Shown here in pieces: positions 56,589-64,000 of a stretch of DNA of 64,000 nt (its first letter is position 1; each line of letters begins with the position of its first letter). The translations under genes and the position numbers were made by a program. This stretch comes from Streptomyces davaonensis JCM 4913. Its GTDB lineage: Bacteria; Actinomycetota; Actinomycetes; Streptomycetales; Streptomycetaceae. A model generated the notes under the pieces. The model saw nothing but the letters and a program-made list of their open reading frames with translations. It was not told the DNA's origin and did not search any database. The stretch spans positions 3,444,053-3,508,052 of the forward strand of contig NC_020504.1 of assembly GCF_000349325.1 (NCBI RefSeq), given 5' to 3'.

Positions 56589-57527
56589 ATGACGCCGTTC
56601 ACGGACGCCGACGCGGTGGAGGGGCTGCGCGACGCGCTGGGTCTGCTGAAGGACCGGGAGCAGGTGGCCGAGCGGCTGCTCGACTCCTCCGCGAAGCACT
56701 CCTTCGACCCCGACAAGGAGCTGGACTGGGACGCGCCCTTCGAGGAGGGCAAGTGGTTCTGGCCGCCGGAGCTGGTGTCGCTGTACGACACCCCGATCTG
56801 GAAGCGGATGAGCGAGGAGCAGCGGATCCTGCTCTCGCAGCACGAGGCGGCGGCGCTGGCCTCGCTGGGGATCTGGTTCGAGCTGATCCTGATGCAGTTG
56901 CTGGTGCGGCACGTCTACGACAAGGCGGCGACGAGCGCGCATGTGCGGTACGCGCTGACCGAGATCGAGGACGAGTGCCGGCACTCGAAGATGTTCGCGC
57001 GGCTAATCTCCCGTGGGGAGACGCCGTGGTACCCGGTGAGCCGGGTGCATCAGAACCTGGGGCGGCTGTTCAAGACGATCTCCACGACTCCGGGGTCCTT
57101 CACGGCGACGCTGCTCGGTGAGGAGGTCCTGGACTGGATGCAGCGGCTGACGTTCCCGGACGAGCGGGTGCAGCCGCTGATCCGGGGCGTGACGCGGATC
57201 CATGTGGTGGAGGAGGCTCGGCATGTCCGCTACGCCCGTGAGGAGCTGCGGCGGCAGATGGTGACGGCGCCGAAGTGGTCCCAGGAGTTCACCCGGGTCA
57301 CCTCCGGGGAGTTCGCCCGGATCTTCTCGGTGGCCTTCGTGAACCCCGAGGTCTACACGAATCTGGGGCTCGACCAGCGCGAGGCCGTGGCGCAGGTGCA
57401 GGCCAGCGGGCACCGGCGGGAGGTCATGCAGACGGGGGCCAAGCGGCTGACGGACTTTCTGGACGACATCGGGGTGCTGCGGGGGGTGGGGCGGCGGCTG
57501 TGGAAGTCGTCGGGGCTGCTGGCGTAG
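56589..57527 (+). CDS. AurF-family diiron oxygenase
   Basis: A 312-residue protein resembling p-aminobenzoate N-oxygenase AurF. Paired metal-binding helices carry EIEDECRHSKMFARL and HVVEEARHVRYAREEL, with further Glu in ISRGE and LLGEEVLDWM. AurF enzymes oxidise aromatic amines to nitro groups; this member's substrate is unknown and the family also includes unrelated oxygenases. ATG at 56589 with GGGGAGAA upstream. A TetR gene follows 65 bp downstream on the same strand. Confidence 0.87.
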   Translation: MTPFTDADAVEGLRDALGLLKDREQVAERLLDSSAKHSFDPDKELDWDAPFEEGKWFWPPELVSLYDTPIWKRMSEEQRILLSQHEAAALASLGIWFELILMQLLVRHVYDKAATSAHVRYALTEIEDECRHSKMFARLISRGETPWYPVSRVHQNLGRLFKTISTTPGSFTATLLGEEVLDWMQRLTFPDERVQPLIRGVTRIHVVEEARHVRYAREELRRQMVTAPKWSQEFTRVTSGEFARIFSVAFVNPEVYTNLGLDQREAVAQVQASGHRREVMQTGAKRLTDFLDDIGVLRGVGRRLWKSSGLLA

Positions 57528-57569
57528 GAAGCGGCTCGAACAGGCTGGTACGAGGCGGCTCGGGTACTG

Positions 57570-57589
57570 GTGCAGCGGTTAGTCTGCAC
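57570..57589. promoter_or_regulatory. Inverted repeat before the TetR gene
   Basis: Arms GTGCAG (57570-57575) and CTGCAC (57584-57589) with an 8-nt centre end 3 bp before the TetR start: a plausible autoregulatory operator. Confidence 0.35.
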
Positions 57590-57592
57590 GTC

Positions 57593-58246
57593 ATGAGCCC
57601 CTCGGCACCCACCCCCGCCTATCGACGCCTCAGTGTCGAGGAGCGGCGCAGTCAGCTGCTCGCGGCCGCCTTGTCGCTGTTCGCCCACCGGGCGCCCGAG
57701 GAGGTGTCGCTCGACGACGTGGCGGAGGCGGCCGGGGTGTCGCGGCCGCTGGTGTACCGGTACTTCCCCGGCGGCAAGCAGCAGCTCTACGAGGCTGCCC
57801 TGCGGTCCGCCGCCGAGGAGCTGGAGCAGTGCTTCGACGAGCCTCGGGAAGGGGCGCTGATCGAGCGGCTCGGGCGGGCGCTCGACCGGTATCTCGCCTT
57901 TGTCGACGAGCATGACGCCGGGTTCAGTGCCCTGCTTCAGGGCGGGAGTGTCGTCGAGACCTCTCGGACCACCTCCATCGTCGACGGGGTGCGACGGGCC
58001 GCCGCCGAGCACATCCTCAGTCATCTGGACGTCAGCGAGCCGGGCCTCAGGCTGCGGATGACCGTCAAGCTGTGGATCACCTCGTGCGAGGCGGCCTCCC
58101 TGCTCTGGCTCGACGAGGGCAAGCAGCCGCCCGTGGACGAACTGCGCGACTGGCTCGTCGACCAGTTCATCGCCGTGCTCTCGGTCACCGGCGCCCGCGA
58201 CCCGCAGACCGCCGCCCTGGTCAAGGCCCTGGGCGGGGATGACTGA
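57593..58246 (+). CDS. TetR-family transcriptional regulator
   Basis: A 217-residue regulator. The N-terminal helix-turn-helix (RRSQLLAAALSLFAHRAPEEVSLDDVAEAAGVSRPLVYRYFPGGKQQLY) is canonical. The helical ligand domain shows AFVDEHDAGFSALLQGGSVV and VKLWITSCEAASLLWLDEG. It follows the AurF-like gene and so probably controls the two diiron genes. Its stop overlaps the start of the next small gene by 8 bp. Confidence 0.92.
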   Translation: MSPSAPTPAYRRLSVEERRSQLLAAALSLFAHRAPEEVSLDDVAEAAGVSRPLVYRYFPGGKQQLYEAALRSAAEELEQCFDEPREGALIERLGRALDRYLAFVDEHDAGFSALLQGGSVVETSRTTSIVDGVRRAAAEHILSHLDVSEPGLRLRMTVKLWITSCEAASLLWLDEGKQPPVDELRDWLVDQFIAVLSVTGARDPQTAALVKALGGDD

Positions 58247-58559
58247 CACTGGTCCCGTGAAGAGCGAAGACACCCCCTTCGAGGGCGGGCCCCTGGACGG
58301 GCGCGTGCTGCCCGTGCTGCTCGGGGTCACCGGGCACCCGCCCAAGACGTACCGCGTCCCCGTCCCGGACCCCGACGGCGGCCCGCCCACCGTGCTGCTC
58401 TACAGCCGCGTCCCCCGCGTCGAGGGCCGCCAGATCGGGCTCACCCGGCGCTGGAAGTACCTCTACGACCCCGAGGGGCGGCACACGCACAAGCTGAAGT
58501 GGCCGTGGACGAAGCCAGGCGCCACGCCGGGCGGCAAGCCGGACGACGCGGACGGGTGA
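58239..58559 (+). CDS. Small conserved-looking hypothetical protein
   Basis: A 106-residue soluble protein of unknown family. It contains FEGGPLDGRVLPVLLGV, KTYRVPVPDPDGGPPTVLLYSR and RWKYLYDPEGRHTHK. It overlaps the TetR stop by 8 bp, which favours co-translation. A GTG seven codons in (58257) is an alternative start. It may belong to the diiron/TetR unit. Confidence 0.72.
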   Translation: MTDTGPVKSEDTPFEGGPLDGRVLPVLLGVTGHPPKTYRVPVPDPDGGPPTVLLYSRVPRVEGRQIGLTRRWKYLYDPEGRHTHKLKWPWTKPGATPGGKPDDADG

Positions 58560-58661
58560 TCCCGTTGCGCCGAACCGCGCACACCCGGCGCGCGGACCCG
58601 GCGCCCCCGTTCGATGCTCGCGGTGCGGAGCAGAGGGGCTGCCCGCACCGGAGGTGATGAC

Positions 58662-59717
58662 GTGTCAGGAAGGCTTCCGCGTCTGGTGTGTACGGCGGCG
58701 ATGGCGGCCGGCACGGTCCTCGCGCCGCTCCCCGCCGCGGCCGTACCGGAGCCCGGCGAGCCGTCGGTGTCCCGTCTTCTGACGGACCTTCAGCGTCTGT
58801 ACCGGGAGGCGGAACGCGCCACCGAGACGTACAACGCCACCGAGGAGCGGCTCAAGGAACAGCGCGCCGAGGTCAGGCGGCTGGACGGGGAACTCTCCCG
58901 GGTGCGGCTCTCCCTGCACGACAGCCGGGGCGCGGCGGGGCGGCTGGCCCGGCAGCAGTACCAGGGCAGCACCGAGATCTCCTCGTACGTACGGCTGCTG
59001 CTCGCCCGTTCTCCGCAGCACGCGCTCGAACAGGGGCATGTGATCGGGCAGTTGGCGCGGGAGCGGGCCGAGACGGTGGGGCGGCTGACCGGCAGCGAGA
59101 AGAAGGCCGACGAGCTGGCGCGCAAGGCCCGTACCGCCCTGGACAAGCAGCTTGCGCTCGCCGAGCGGCAGAAGAAGGACCGGGACGAGGTGCGCGGGCG
59201 GCTGTCGGACGTCGAGGAGATGCTCTCCTCGCTCACCGCCGAACAGCTGGGGGAGATCGCCGAGTTGGAGGAGAAGGGCGTCCAGGACGCCCAGCGGGAC
59301 CTCGTCACCTCCGGGGCGCTGGGCGCCGGGCCCGCCGAGGCGTCGAGCGCGGGCGAGAAGGCGGTGCGGTACGCCATGCGGCAGCTCGGGAAGCCGTACG
59401 AATGGGGTGCCGAGGGGCCGCGGACGTACGACTGCTCCGGGCTCACCTCGGAAGCCTGGGACCACGCCGGTACGTCCATCCCCCGCACCAGCCAGGAGCA
59501 GTGGGCGCGGCTCCCCAGGGTGGAGCTGGACGGACTCCGGCCGGGCGACCTGGTCGTCTATCACCGGGACGCCACGCATGTGGCCATGTATCTGGGTGCG
59601 GGCGAGGTGGTCGAGGCGCCCAGGACGGGTGAGCGGATCAAGGTGTCCCCGATCGCTGCCCACCCGATCCTGGGGGCGGTGCGTCCCGACGGGGATCAGG
59701 CCAGCGAGGCGAGGTAG
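58662..59717 (+). CDS. Secreted NlpC/P60 peptidoglycan endopeptidase with coiled coil
   Basis: A 351-residue exported hydrolase. A signal peptide (1-27, APLPAAA) is followed by a long coiled coil (about 38-205, rich in Glu, Arg, Leu) and a C-terminal NlpC/P60 domain (about 225-345). Catalytic Cys is in RTYDCSGLTSEAW and His in YHRDATHVAMYLG. It resembles RipA-like or CwlO-like enzymes that cut peptide stems; the coiled coil may hold the enzyme inactive until partnered. Start GTG at 58662 after GGAGGTGA. The 3' end overlaps the convergent flavoenzyme by 22 bp. Confidence 0.92.
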   Translation: MSGRLPRLVCTAAMAAGTVLAPLPAAAVPEPGEPSVSRLLTDLQRLYREAERATETYNATEERLKEQRAEVRRLDGELSRVRLSLHDSRGAAGRLARQQYQGSTEISSYVRLLLARSPQHALEQGHVIGQLARERAETVGRLTGSEKKADELARKARTALDKQLALAERQKKDRDEVRGRLSDVEEMLSSLTAEQLGEIAELEEKGVQDAQRDLVTSGALGAGPAEASSAGEKAVRYAMRQLGKPYEWGAEGPRTYDCSGLTSEAWDHAGTSIPRTSQEQWARLPRVELDGLRPGDLVVYHRDATHVAMYLGAGEVVEAPRTGERIKVSPIAAHPILGAVRPDGDQASEAR

Positions 59718-60943
59718 GCCTCGGTCTTCTCCGGCTCGTAGAAGAAGTTCTCGAAGTCCGCGGGGTCGTTGAAGGCGTTGGCGAAACGGTCCGCCGCGGG
59801 CTGGATCTGGCCGGCCGCGCCGATGAGGTTCAGGATGTGCTCCGGCGGCGGGGCGAGCATGGCGTTGGTCCACTTGGTGACGTGCTGAGCCGTCTCCCAG
59901 TAGCGGTCGAACGTCGCCTGCATCCACTCCTCGTCGAACGGCTTGTCACCGTGTTCGAGGATGGACGCGAGGTAGGCCGCGGCGCACTTGGACGCGGAGT
60001 TGGAGCCCTGACCGGTGATCGGGTCGTTCGCGACGACGACATCGGCGACACCGAGGACAAGCCCGCCGCCGGGCAGCCGGCCGATCGGGTTGCGGACCGT
60101 GGGCGCGTAGCGGCCCGCCAACGTGCCACCGGCGTCGGTCAGTTCGACCTTCGTCGCCCGCGCGTACTCCCACGGCGTGAACTTCTCCATGAGTTCCAGG
60201 GTCAGGGAGAGGTGTTCCGCCGGGTCCTTGACGCCGTTGAAGACATCCAGCGGGCCGCCGGGTATGCCCTCCCAGAACAGGATGTCGGCGCGGCCGGAGG
60301 TGGTCAGCGTCGGCATGATGAACAGCTCGCCGACACCGGGCACCAGGCTGCACCGGACCGCCTCGAACTCGGGGTGCTCGGGGCGCGGGCCGAGGCCGTG
60401 GACGTAGGCCACCGCGAGGGCGCGCTGCGGCTCGGTGTACGGGGAGCGCTCCGGGTCCCGGGCGAACATGGACACCAGCTCGCCCTTACCCGCCGACACC
60501 AGCACCAGGTCGTACGTACGGGAGAAGTAGTCGAGGTCCCCGACCGCCGCGCCGTGGATGACCAGTTGGCCGCCGCGCTGGGCGAAGGTCTCCATCCAGC
60601 CGGCCATCTTCACCCGCTGGTCCACGGACTGGGCGTACCCGTCGAGGTGCCCCACCCAGTCGATCGCGCGGGCCGCCGGGCCCTCGGCCCAGGAGCCCGG
60701 GGCCGCCACCGAGATGCCGAGTCCTTCGATCTTCGGGGCCTGGGACTCCCAGAAGTTCAGCTGGAGATCGCGCTCGTGCTGGAGGGCGGTGTCGAACATG
60801 CACTGCGTCGACATGACCCGGCCGGTGCGGATCTCGTCCGCGGTCCGGTTGGACATGAGGGTGACCTCGTACCCGTTCGACTGGAGTCCGAGGGCGAGCT
60901 GGAGGCCGGACTGGCCGGCCCCGACGACGAGTATCTTCCGCAT
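59696..60943 (-). CDS. Styrene-monooxygenase-like FAD-dependent oxygenase
   Basis: A 415-residue single-component-reductase-dependent flavoprotein of the StyA/IacA-like group. The FAD-binding motif is ILVVGAGQSGLQLALGLQ, and the internal DPITGQGSNSASKCAAAY binds flavin ribityl in this family. The expected StyA insertion (FWEGIPGGPLDVF) is present. These enzymes epoxidise or hydroxylate alkenes or indole using FADH2 from a separate reductase, which is not in the window. It begins 14 bp after cvnD, on the same strand, so it is probably expressed with the conservon. Confidence 0.87.
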   Translation of the reverse strand: MRKILVVGAGQSGLQLALGLQSNGYEVTLMSNRTADEIRTGRVMSTQCMFDTALQHERDLQLNFWESQAPKIEGLGISVAAPGSWAEGPAARAIDWVGHLDGYAQSVDQRVKMAGWMETFAQRGGQLVIHGAAVGDLDYFSRTYDLVLVSAGKGELVSMFARDPERSPYTEPQRALAVAYVHGLGPRPEHPEFEAVRCSLVPGVGELFIMPTLTTSGRADILFWEGIPGGPLDVFNGVKDPAEHLSLTLELMEKFTPWEYARATKVELTDAGGTLAGRYAPTVRNPIGRLPGGGLVLGVADVVVANDPITGQGSNSASKCAAAYLASILEHGDKPFDEEWMQATFDRYWETAQHVTKWTNAMLAPPPEHILNLIGAAGQIQPAADRFANAFNDPADFENFFYEPEKTEAYLASLA

Positions 60944-60957
60944 GCGGGGCAGTTCTC

Positions 60958-61596
60958 CTACTCGGGGGTTTCGTCCAGCGCGTGGCCCACCAGGGCCAGC
61001 AGGGTCTCGATCGCCGAGATCCGGCGCCGCGCATCCATGATCATGACAGGTATGTGTGCCGGGATCGTGAGCGCCTCCCGCACGTCCTCCGGCTCGAACC
61101 GCTCACTGCCGTCGAAGTGGTTGACCGCGACGACGTACGGCAGCCCGCAGCTCTCGAAGTAGTCCAGCGCCGGGAAGCAGTCCTTCAGCCGCCGGGTGTC
61201 GGCCAGCACGACCGCGCCTATCGCGCCGCGCACCAGGTCGTCCCACATGAACCAGAACCGCTGCTGGCCCGGGGTGCCGAAGAGGTAGAGCACCAGGTCG
61301 TCGTCGAGCGTGATGCGGCCGAAGTCCATGGCCACGGTGGTGGTCAGCTTCTGCGGCGTGGCGGTGAGGTCGTCGGTCTCCTCGCTCGCCTCGGTCATCA
61401 GCGCCTCGGTCTGGAGCGGCGTGATCTCCGAGACGGCGGTGACCAGGGTGGTCTTGCCGACGCCGAACCCGCCCGCGACGACGATCTTCGTGGCGATGGG
61501 GGCGCGGGTGCGGTCCGTCTGCCAGGACTTGACGTCCTCGTCGGTGGCTTCGGCGATTGCGGTGACGTCGGTGACTTCAGAGACGACGGAGTCCAC
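60958..61596 (-). CDS. Conservon GTPase (CvnD type)
   Basis: A 212-residue small Ras-like GTPase. The P-loop GGFGVGKTT is at 42-50; a TEA-type switch, DFGRITLDDDLVLYLFGTPGQ (G3 with GTPGQ) and NHFDG (G4-like) follow. In streptomycete conservons it assembles at the membrane with the CvnA kinase-like, CvnB Roadblock and CvnC proteins. GTG at 61596 overlaps the cvnC 3' end by 20 bp. Confidence 0.93.
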   Translation of the reverse strand: MDSVVSEVTDVTAIAEATDEDVKSWQTDRTRAPIATKIVVAGGFGVGKTTLVTAVSEITPLQTEALMTEASEETDDLTATPQKLTTTVAMDFGRITLDDDLVLYLFGTPGQQRFWFMWDDLVRGAIGAVVLADTRRLKDCFPALDYFESCGLPYVVAVNHFDGSERFEPEDVREALTIPAHIPVMIMDARRRISAIETLLALVGHALDETPE

Positions 61597-61990
61597 TCAG
61601 CACCCTTTCGAGCAGAGCGCGGTCCGGGCGGCCGGTGCCGTGACCGGTGCCGGTGCCGTACACACGGATCTTTCCCTGGTCCGCGAGGTCGCTGAGGAGC
61701 ACACGGACCACGCCGAGCGGCATCTTCAGCAGCGCGGCGATCTCGGCCACCGTGCGCATACGGCGGCACAGTTCGACGATGGCCCGCAGCTCCGGCATGA
61801 CCCGGGTGTTGAGGGAACCATTCGTCAGCTCCTTGCGCTCCTCCGGGGCCTCCAGCGCGGCCACGAACGTCTCCACGAGCAGGACGTGGCCGAAGCGGGT
61901 ACGGCCGCCGGTGAGCGAGTAGGGGCGCACGCGGGCGGGCTTGCGGTCGCCGCCTCGGACGGGGAGCTTCTTGGGTGTGCCGCTGCTCAT
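61577..61990 (-). CDS. Conservon DUF742 protein (CvnC type)
   Basis: A 137-residue protein. It has the DUF742 features VRPYSLTGGRTR near the N-terminus, ELRAIVELCRRMRTVAEIAALLKMPLGVVRVLLSDLADQGKI, a winged-helix-like module, and a hydrophobic basic end. The ATG overlaps the CvnB stop (ATGA). It bridges the other conservon partners; direct DNA binding is not shown. Confidence 0.93.
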   Translation of the reverse strand: MSSGTPKKLPVRGGDRKPARVRPYSLTGGRTRFGHVLLVETFVAALEAPEERKELTNGSLNTRVMPELRAIVELCRRMRTVAEIAALLKMPLGVVRVLLSDLADQGKIRVYGTGTGHGTGRPDRALLERVLSGLRRL

Positions 61991-62484
61991 CGGGGGCTCC
62001 CGGTCGACTCGGCTGCCAGGGATTTTCGTAGCTCGCTGCGGAGTTCGGGGGTCAGGACGTGGCCGGCGCGGCCGACGAAGAGGGCCATGTGGTAGGCGAT
62101 CACGCTCATGTCGCAGTCGGCGGAGCCGTGGACGCCGAGCAGGGAGCCGTCACTGATGGACATCACGAACAGGCTGCCCTCGTCCATCGCGACCATGGTG
62201 TGCTTCACACCGCCGTACTCCATGAGGCGGGCGGCGCCGATGGTGAGGCTGCCGATGCCGGAGACGATGGTGGCGAGGTCGGCGGCGGAGCCGCGGGGGC
62301 CCTTTCGCGGGCGCTGTGCCTTGGCCGCCTCGTTTCTGTGCGGGTCAGAGGAGAGCAGGAGAAGGCCGTCGGAGGAGACCACGGCGACGGACTCGATGCC
62401 GGGGACTTCCTCCACCAGGTTGGTCAGTAGCCAGTGCAGGTTGCGGGCTTCACTGCTCAGTCCGAAGGTACTGGGCGCGGTCAA
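61987..62484 (-). CDS. Conservon Roadblock/LC7 protein (CvnB type)
   Basis: A 165-residue Roadblock/LC7-domain protein, the likely regulator of the GTPase (MglB-like). The family core is NLHWLLTNLVEEVPGIESVAVVSSDGLLL and the C-terminal GSADCDMSVIAYHMALFVGRAG. A Lys/Arg-rich loop (AKAQRPRKGPRG) is inserted. It overlaps both neighbours by 4 bp. Confidence 0.94.
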   Translation of the reverse strand: MTAPSTFGLSSEARNLHWLLTNLVEEVPGIESVAVVSSDGLLLLSSDPHRNEAAKAQRPRKGPRGSAADLATIVSGIGSLTIGAARLMEYGGVKHTMVAMDEGSLFVMSISDGSLLGVHGSADCDMSVIAYHMALFVGRAGHVLTPELRSELRKSLAAESTGSPR

Positions 62485-64000
62485 CTGCTTGCCTCCTCGA
62501 CTGTGCCCCCCGTGGCTGCTTCGGATTGCGGTGCCGTTGTCTGGCCCGTCTGTTCTGCGATCTCTGCTTCTACGTCGCGGTAGCCGGCCTCTGCCCCCCG
62601 GCGGAAGCCGCCCAGTCTGCGGCGCAGGGCGTCGGCGTCGACGCTTGCCGTTCGCTGACGCGGTGTGTGGGTGGGTGTGCTGATCTTCGGGGTGCGCTTG
62701 GGGAGGCCCTTGGCGGTGAGCTCGTCCTCGGTGGCGCGCTCGTGTTCCGTCTCGGCTTCGCCATCGCCGTCGGCGGCTGCGGGGTGGGTGGGGGCAGGGG
62801 GTGCGGGCTTCTCCGCATCCGGTGCCTGGTCCGTGCCCGTCGTCGTGGTCTCGGGTTCTGTTGCCTCCGGCAGGAGGAGCTCCATCGTGGTTTCCGCTGG
62901 AGTTTCAGGTGCCGGGGTGGCCGCGGTCTTGTGTAGGGCCTCCTCTGCCAGCGCCACCAGGCGGTCGCCCCGGGTGCCGTGCAGGACGTTGGAGTTGGCC
63001 TCTGCGTCTGCGCCGGGGAGGGAGACCGTGTGGGTGGACGAGGACACGGGGTCCGTGGCCGGTACCGCGGTGGGCTGGGCCGGGGCCAGGAGGGACGCCG
63101 GGAGGACCGCTACCGCTGCCACTCCGCCCTGCTTCTGTTCCCTGAGCTGGACTCGGACGCCGTGACGGTGGGCCAGGCGGGCCACGACGTAGAGGCCGAG
63201 GCCCAGGCCCTCCTCGCCTTCCTGGTCGTAGGTCGCCTCGGGGTCGAAGTCGGACAGGCGGGAGTTCAGGCGGGTCAGGCGGTCGTCGGTCATGCCGATG
63301 CCCTCGTCCTGGACGGAGAGCATGACCTCGCCGCTCTCCAGGAGCCAGCCGGAGATCTCGACGGGCAGGTCCGGCGGGGAGAACGAGGTGGCGTTCTCCA
63401 TCAGTTCGGCCAGCAGGTGTGAGAGGTCGTCCGCCGCGAAGCCCGCGATGTGGGCGTGAGGAGGCAGCGAGGCGATGCGGACTCGCTCGTACCGCTCGAT
63501 CTCGCTGACCGCGGCCCGGACCACGTCCACCAGCGGCACCGGACCCGCGCTGTGCTGCACATGCTCCGTGCCCGCCAGCACCAGCAGGTTCTCGCTGTGG
63601 CGGCGCATCACCGTCGCGAAGTGGTCCAGTTTGAAGAGGGTGGCGAGGCGGTCGGGGTCCTGTTCGCGCTCCTCCAGGCCCTCGATCACCGCCAGTTGGC
63701 GTTCCACCAGGCCCAGCGTGCGCAGGGCGAGGTTGACGAAAGTGGAGCCGATGCTGGTGCGCAGGCGCTCCAACTGGGCGGCGGAGTCGGCCAGTTCGGC
63801 GCGCAGCTCCTCGCGGGCGTCGGCCATCTTCTGGCGCTGGCCCACGAGATGCTTGCGGTCGGACTCCAGCGTCGCGATGCGCTCGTGGAGGGCGACCGCC
63901 TGCGCGTGCAGGGCGTTGACGGAGTCGACGACCTTCGCGAACTCGTCCTTGCGGCCGGTGAACCGGACCGGCTCCTCCGTTCCCGGGTCTCCGGCGCCCG
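62481..64000 (-). CDS. Conservon sensor kinase-like protein (CvnA type), partial at window end
   Basis: At least 505 codons are present; the frame stays open to the window edge, so the N-terminal sensor and membrane segments are missing. The visible part has a coiled coil (VDSVNALHAQAVALHERIATLES and following), a HATPase domain with N box LLAELMENATSFS and G box SVQDEGIGM, plus GLGLYVVARLAHRHG. The last 200 residues are a Pro/Ala/Thr/Glu-rich disordered tail (TPAPETPAETTMELLLPEATE) ending in an Arg-rich segment. Many CvnA proteins bear a nitrate/nitrite-type sensor. It overlaps CvnB by 4 bp. Confidence 0.92.
   Translation of the reverse strand, partial: GAGDPGTEEPVRFTGRKDEFAKVVDSVNALHAQAVALHERIATLESDRKHLVGQRQKMADAREELRAELADSAAQLERLRTSIGSTFVNLALRTLGLVERQLAVIEGLEEREQDPDRLATLFKLDHFATVMRRHSENLLVLAGTEHVQHSAGPVPLVDVVRAAVSEIERYERVRIASLPPHAHIAGFAADDLSHLLAELMENATSFSPPDLPVEISGWLLESGEVMLSVQDEGIGMTDDRLTRLNSRLSDFDPEATYDQEGEEGLGLGLYVVARLAHRHGVRVQLREQKQGGVAAVAVLPASLLAPAQPTAVPATDPVSSSTHTVSLPGADAEANSNVLHGTRGDRLVALAEEALHKTAATPAPETPAETTMELLLPEATEPETTTTGTDQAPDAEKPAPPAPTHPAAADGDGEAETEHERATEDELTAKGLPKRTPKISTPTHTPRQRTASVDADALRRRLGGFRRGAEAGYRDVEAEIAEQTGQTTAPQSEAATGGTVEEASS

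Overview
The window is high-GC actinobacterial DNA, almost certainly the core chromosome of a Streptomyces species. The evidence is the strong third-position GC, frequent GTG and TTG starts, a complete F-type ATP synthase operon in actinobacterial order, a conservon (cvnABCD-type) operon, a Ku/LigD-polymerase pair, a DasR-type chitinase promoter, and an rpmE-prfA-prmC-sua5-phosphatase-glyA-wecA-atp gene order that I know from Streptomyces chromosomes. No database search was possible, so the species is not named.

Layout. (1) 1-10.8 kb: nucS mismatch endonuclease, a large membrane-anchored P-loop protein, a STAS anti-sigma antagonist, 3-hydroxybutyryl-CoA dehydrogenase, PduO-type cobalamin adenosyltransferase, a membrane protein, a NarL-type two-component pair, and a secreted GH18 chitinase with a textbook repeat-containing promoter. 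(2) 10.3-18.7 kb, minus strand: a DUF2550 gene, then the atpIBEFHAGDC cluster ending in a strong T-tailed terminator. (3) 19-31 kb, minus strand: wecA-like transferase, a second-type glyA, a phosphatase-like protein lacking its nucleophile, sua5, prmC, prfA, rpmE, an LCP cell-wall ligase, a secreted trypsin-like protease with FG-GAP repeats, and rho. (4) 31-37.5 kb, minus strand: thrB, thrC, hom, lysA and nrtL, an ArgRS-like protein without a catalytic core. (5) 37.6-41.6 kb: a single-domain response regulator, tRNA-Arg(CCG), and the relic of an integrative element. Its tyrosine integrase has been split by an intact IS630-family element inserted at a TA; removing the IS restores the integrase frame exactly. 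(6) 41.6-49.4 kb: arginase-family enzyme, a ketosynthase with a long N-terminal extension, divergent ku and ligD-polymerase, a 40-bp hairpin repeat array, a vanadium-haloperoxidase-like secreted protein, a NERD protein and a dual-specificity phosphatase. (7) 49.5-59.7 kb: lipoprotein plus histidine kinase without a regulator, SH3 secreted protein, a RodA/FtsW plus PBP2 pair, DUF3291, two divergent diiron proteins with a TetR regulator, and an NlpC/P60 hydrolase. (8) 59.7-64 kb, minus strand: conservon cvnA-cvnB-cvnC-cvnD followed by a styrene-monooxygenase-like flavoenzyme; cvnA runs off the window end.

How the parts work together. Energy supply (ATP synthase), translation termination (prfA with its methylase prmC), aspartate-family amino-acid synthesis (hom, thrC, thrB, lysA) and cell-envelope synthesis (wecA-like, LCP, RodA/PBP2, NlpC/P60) form the conserved backbone. 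Accessory interest is concentrated in the tRNA-Arg relic, the divergent diiron operons, the fused ketosynthase and the conservon-flavoenzyme operon.
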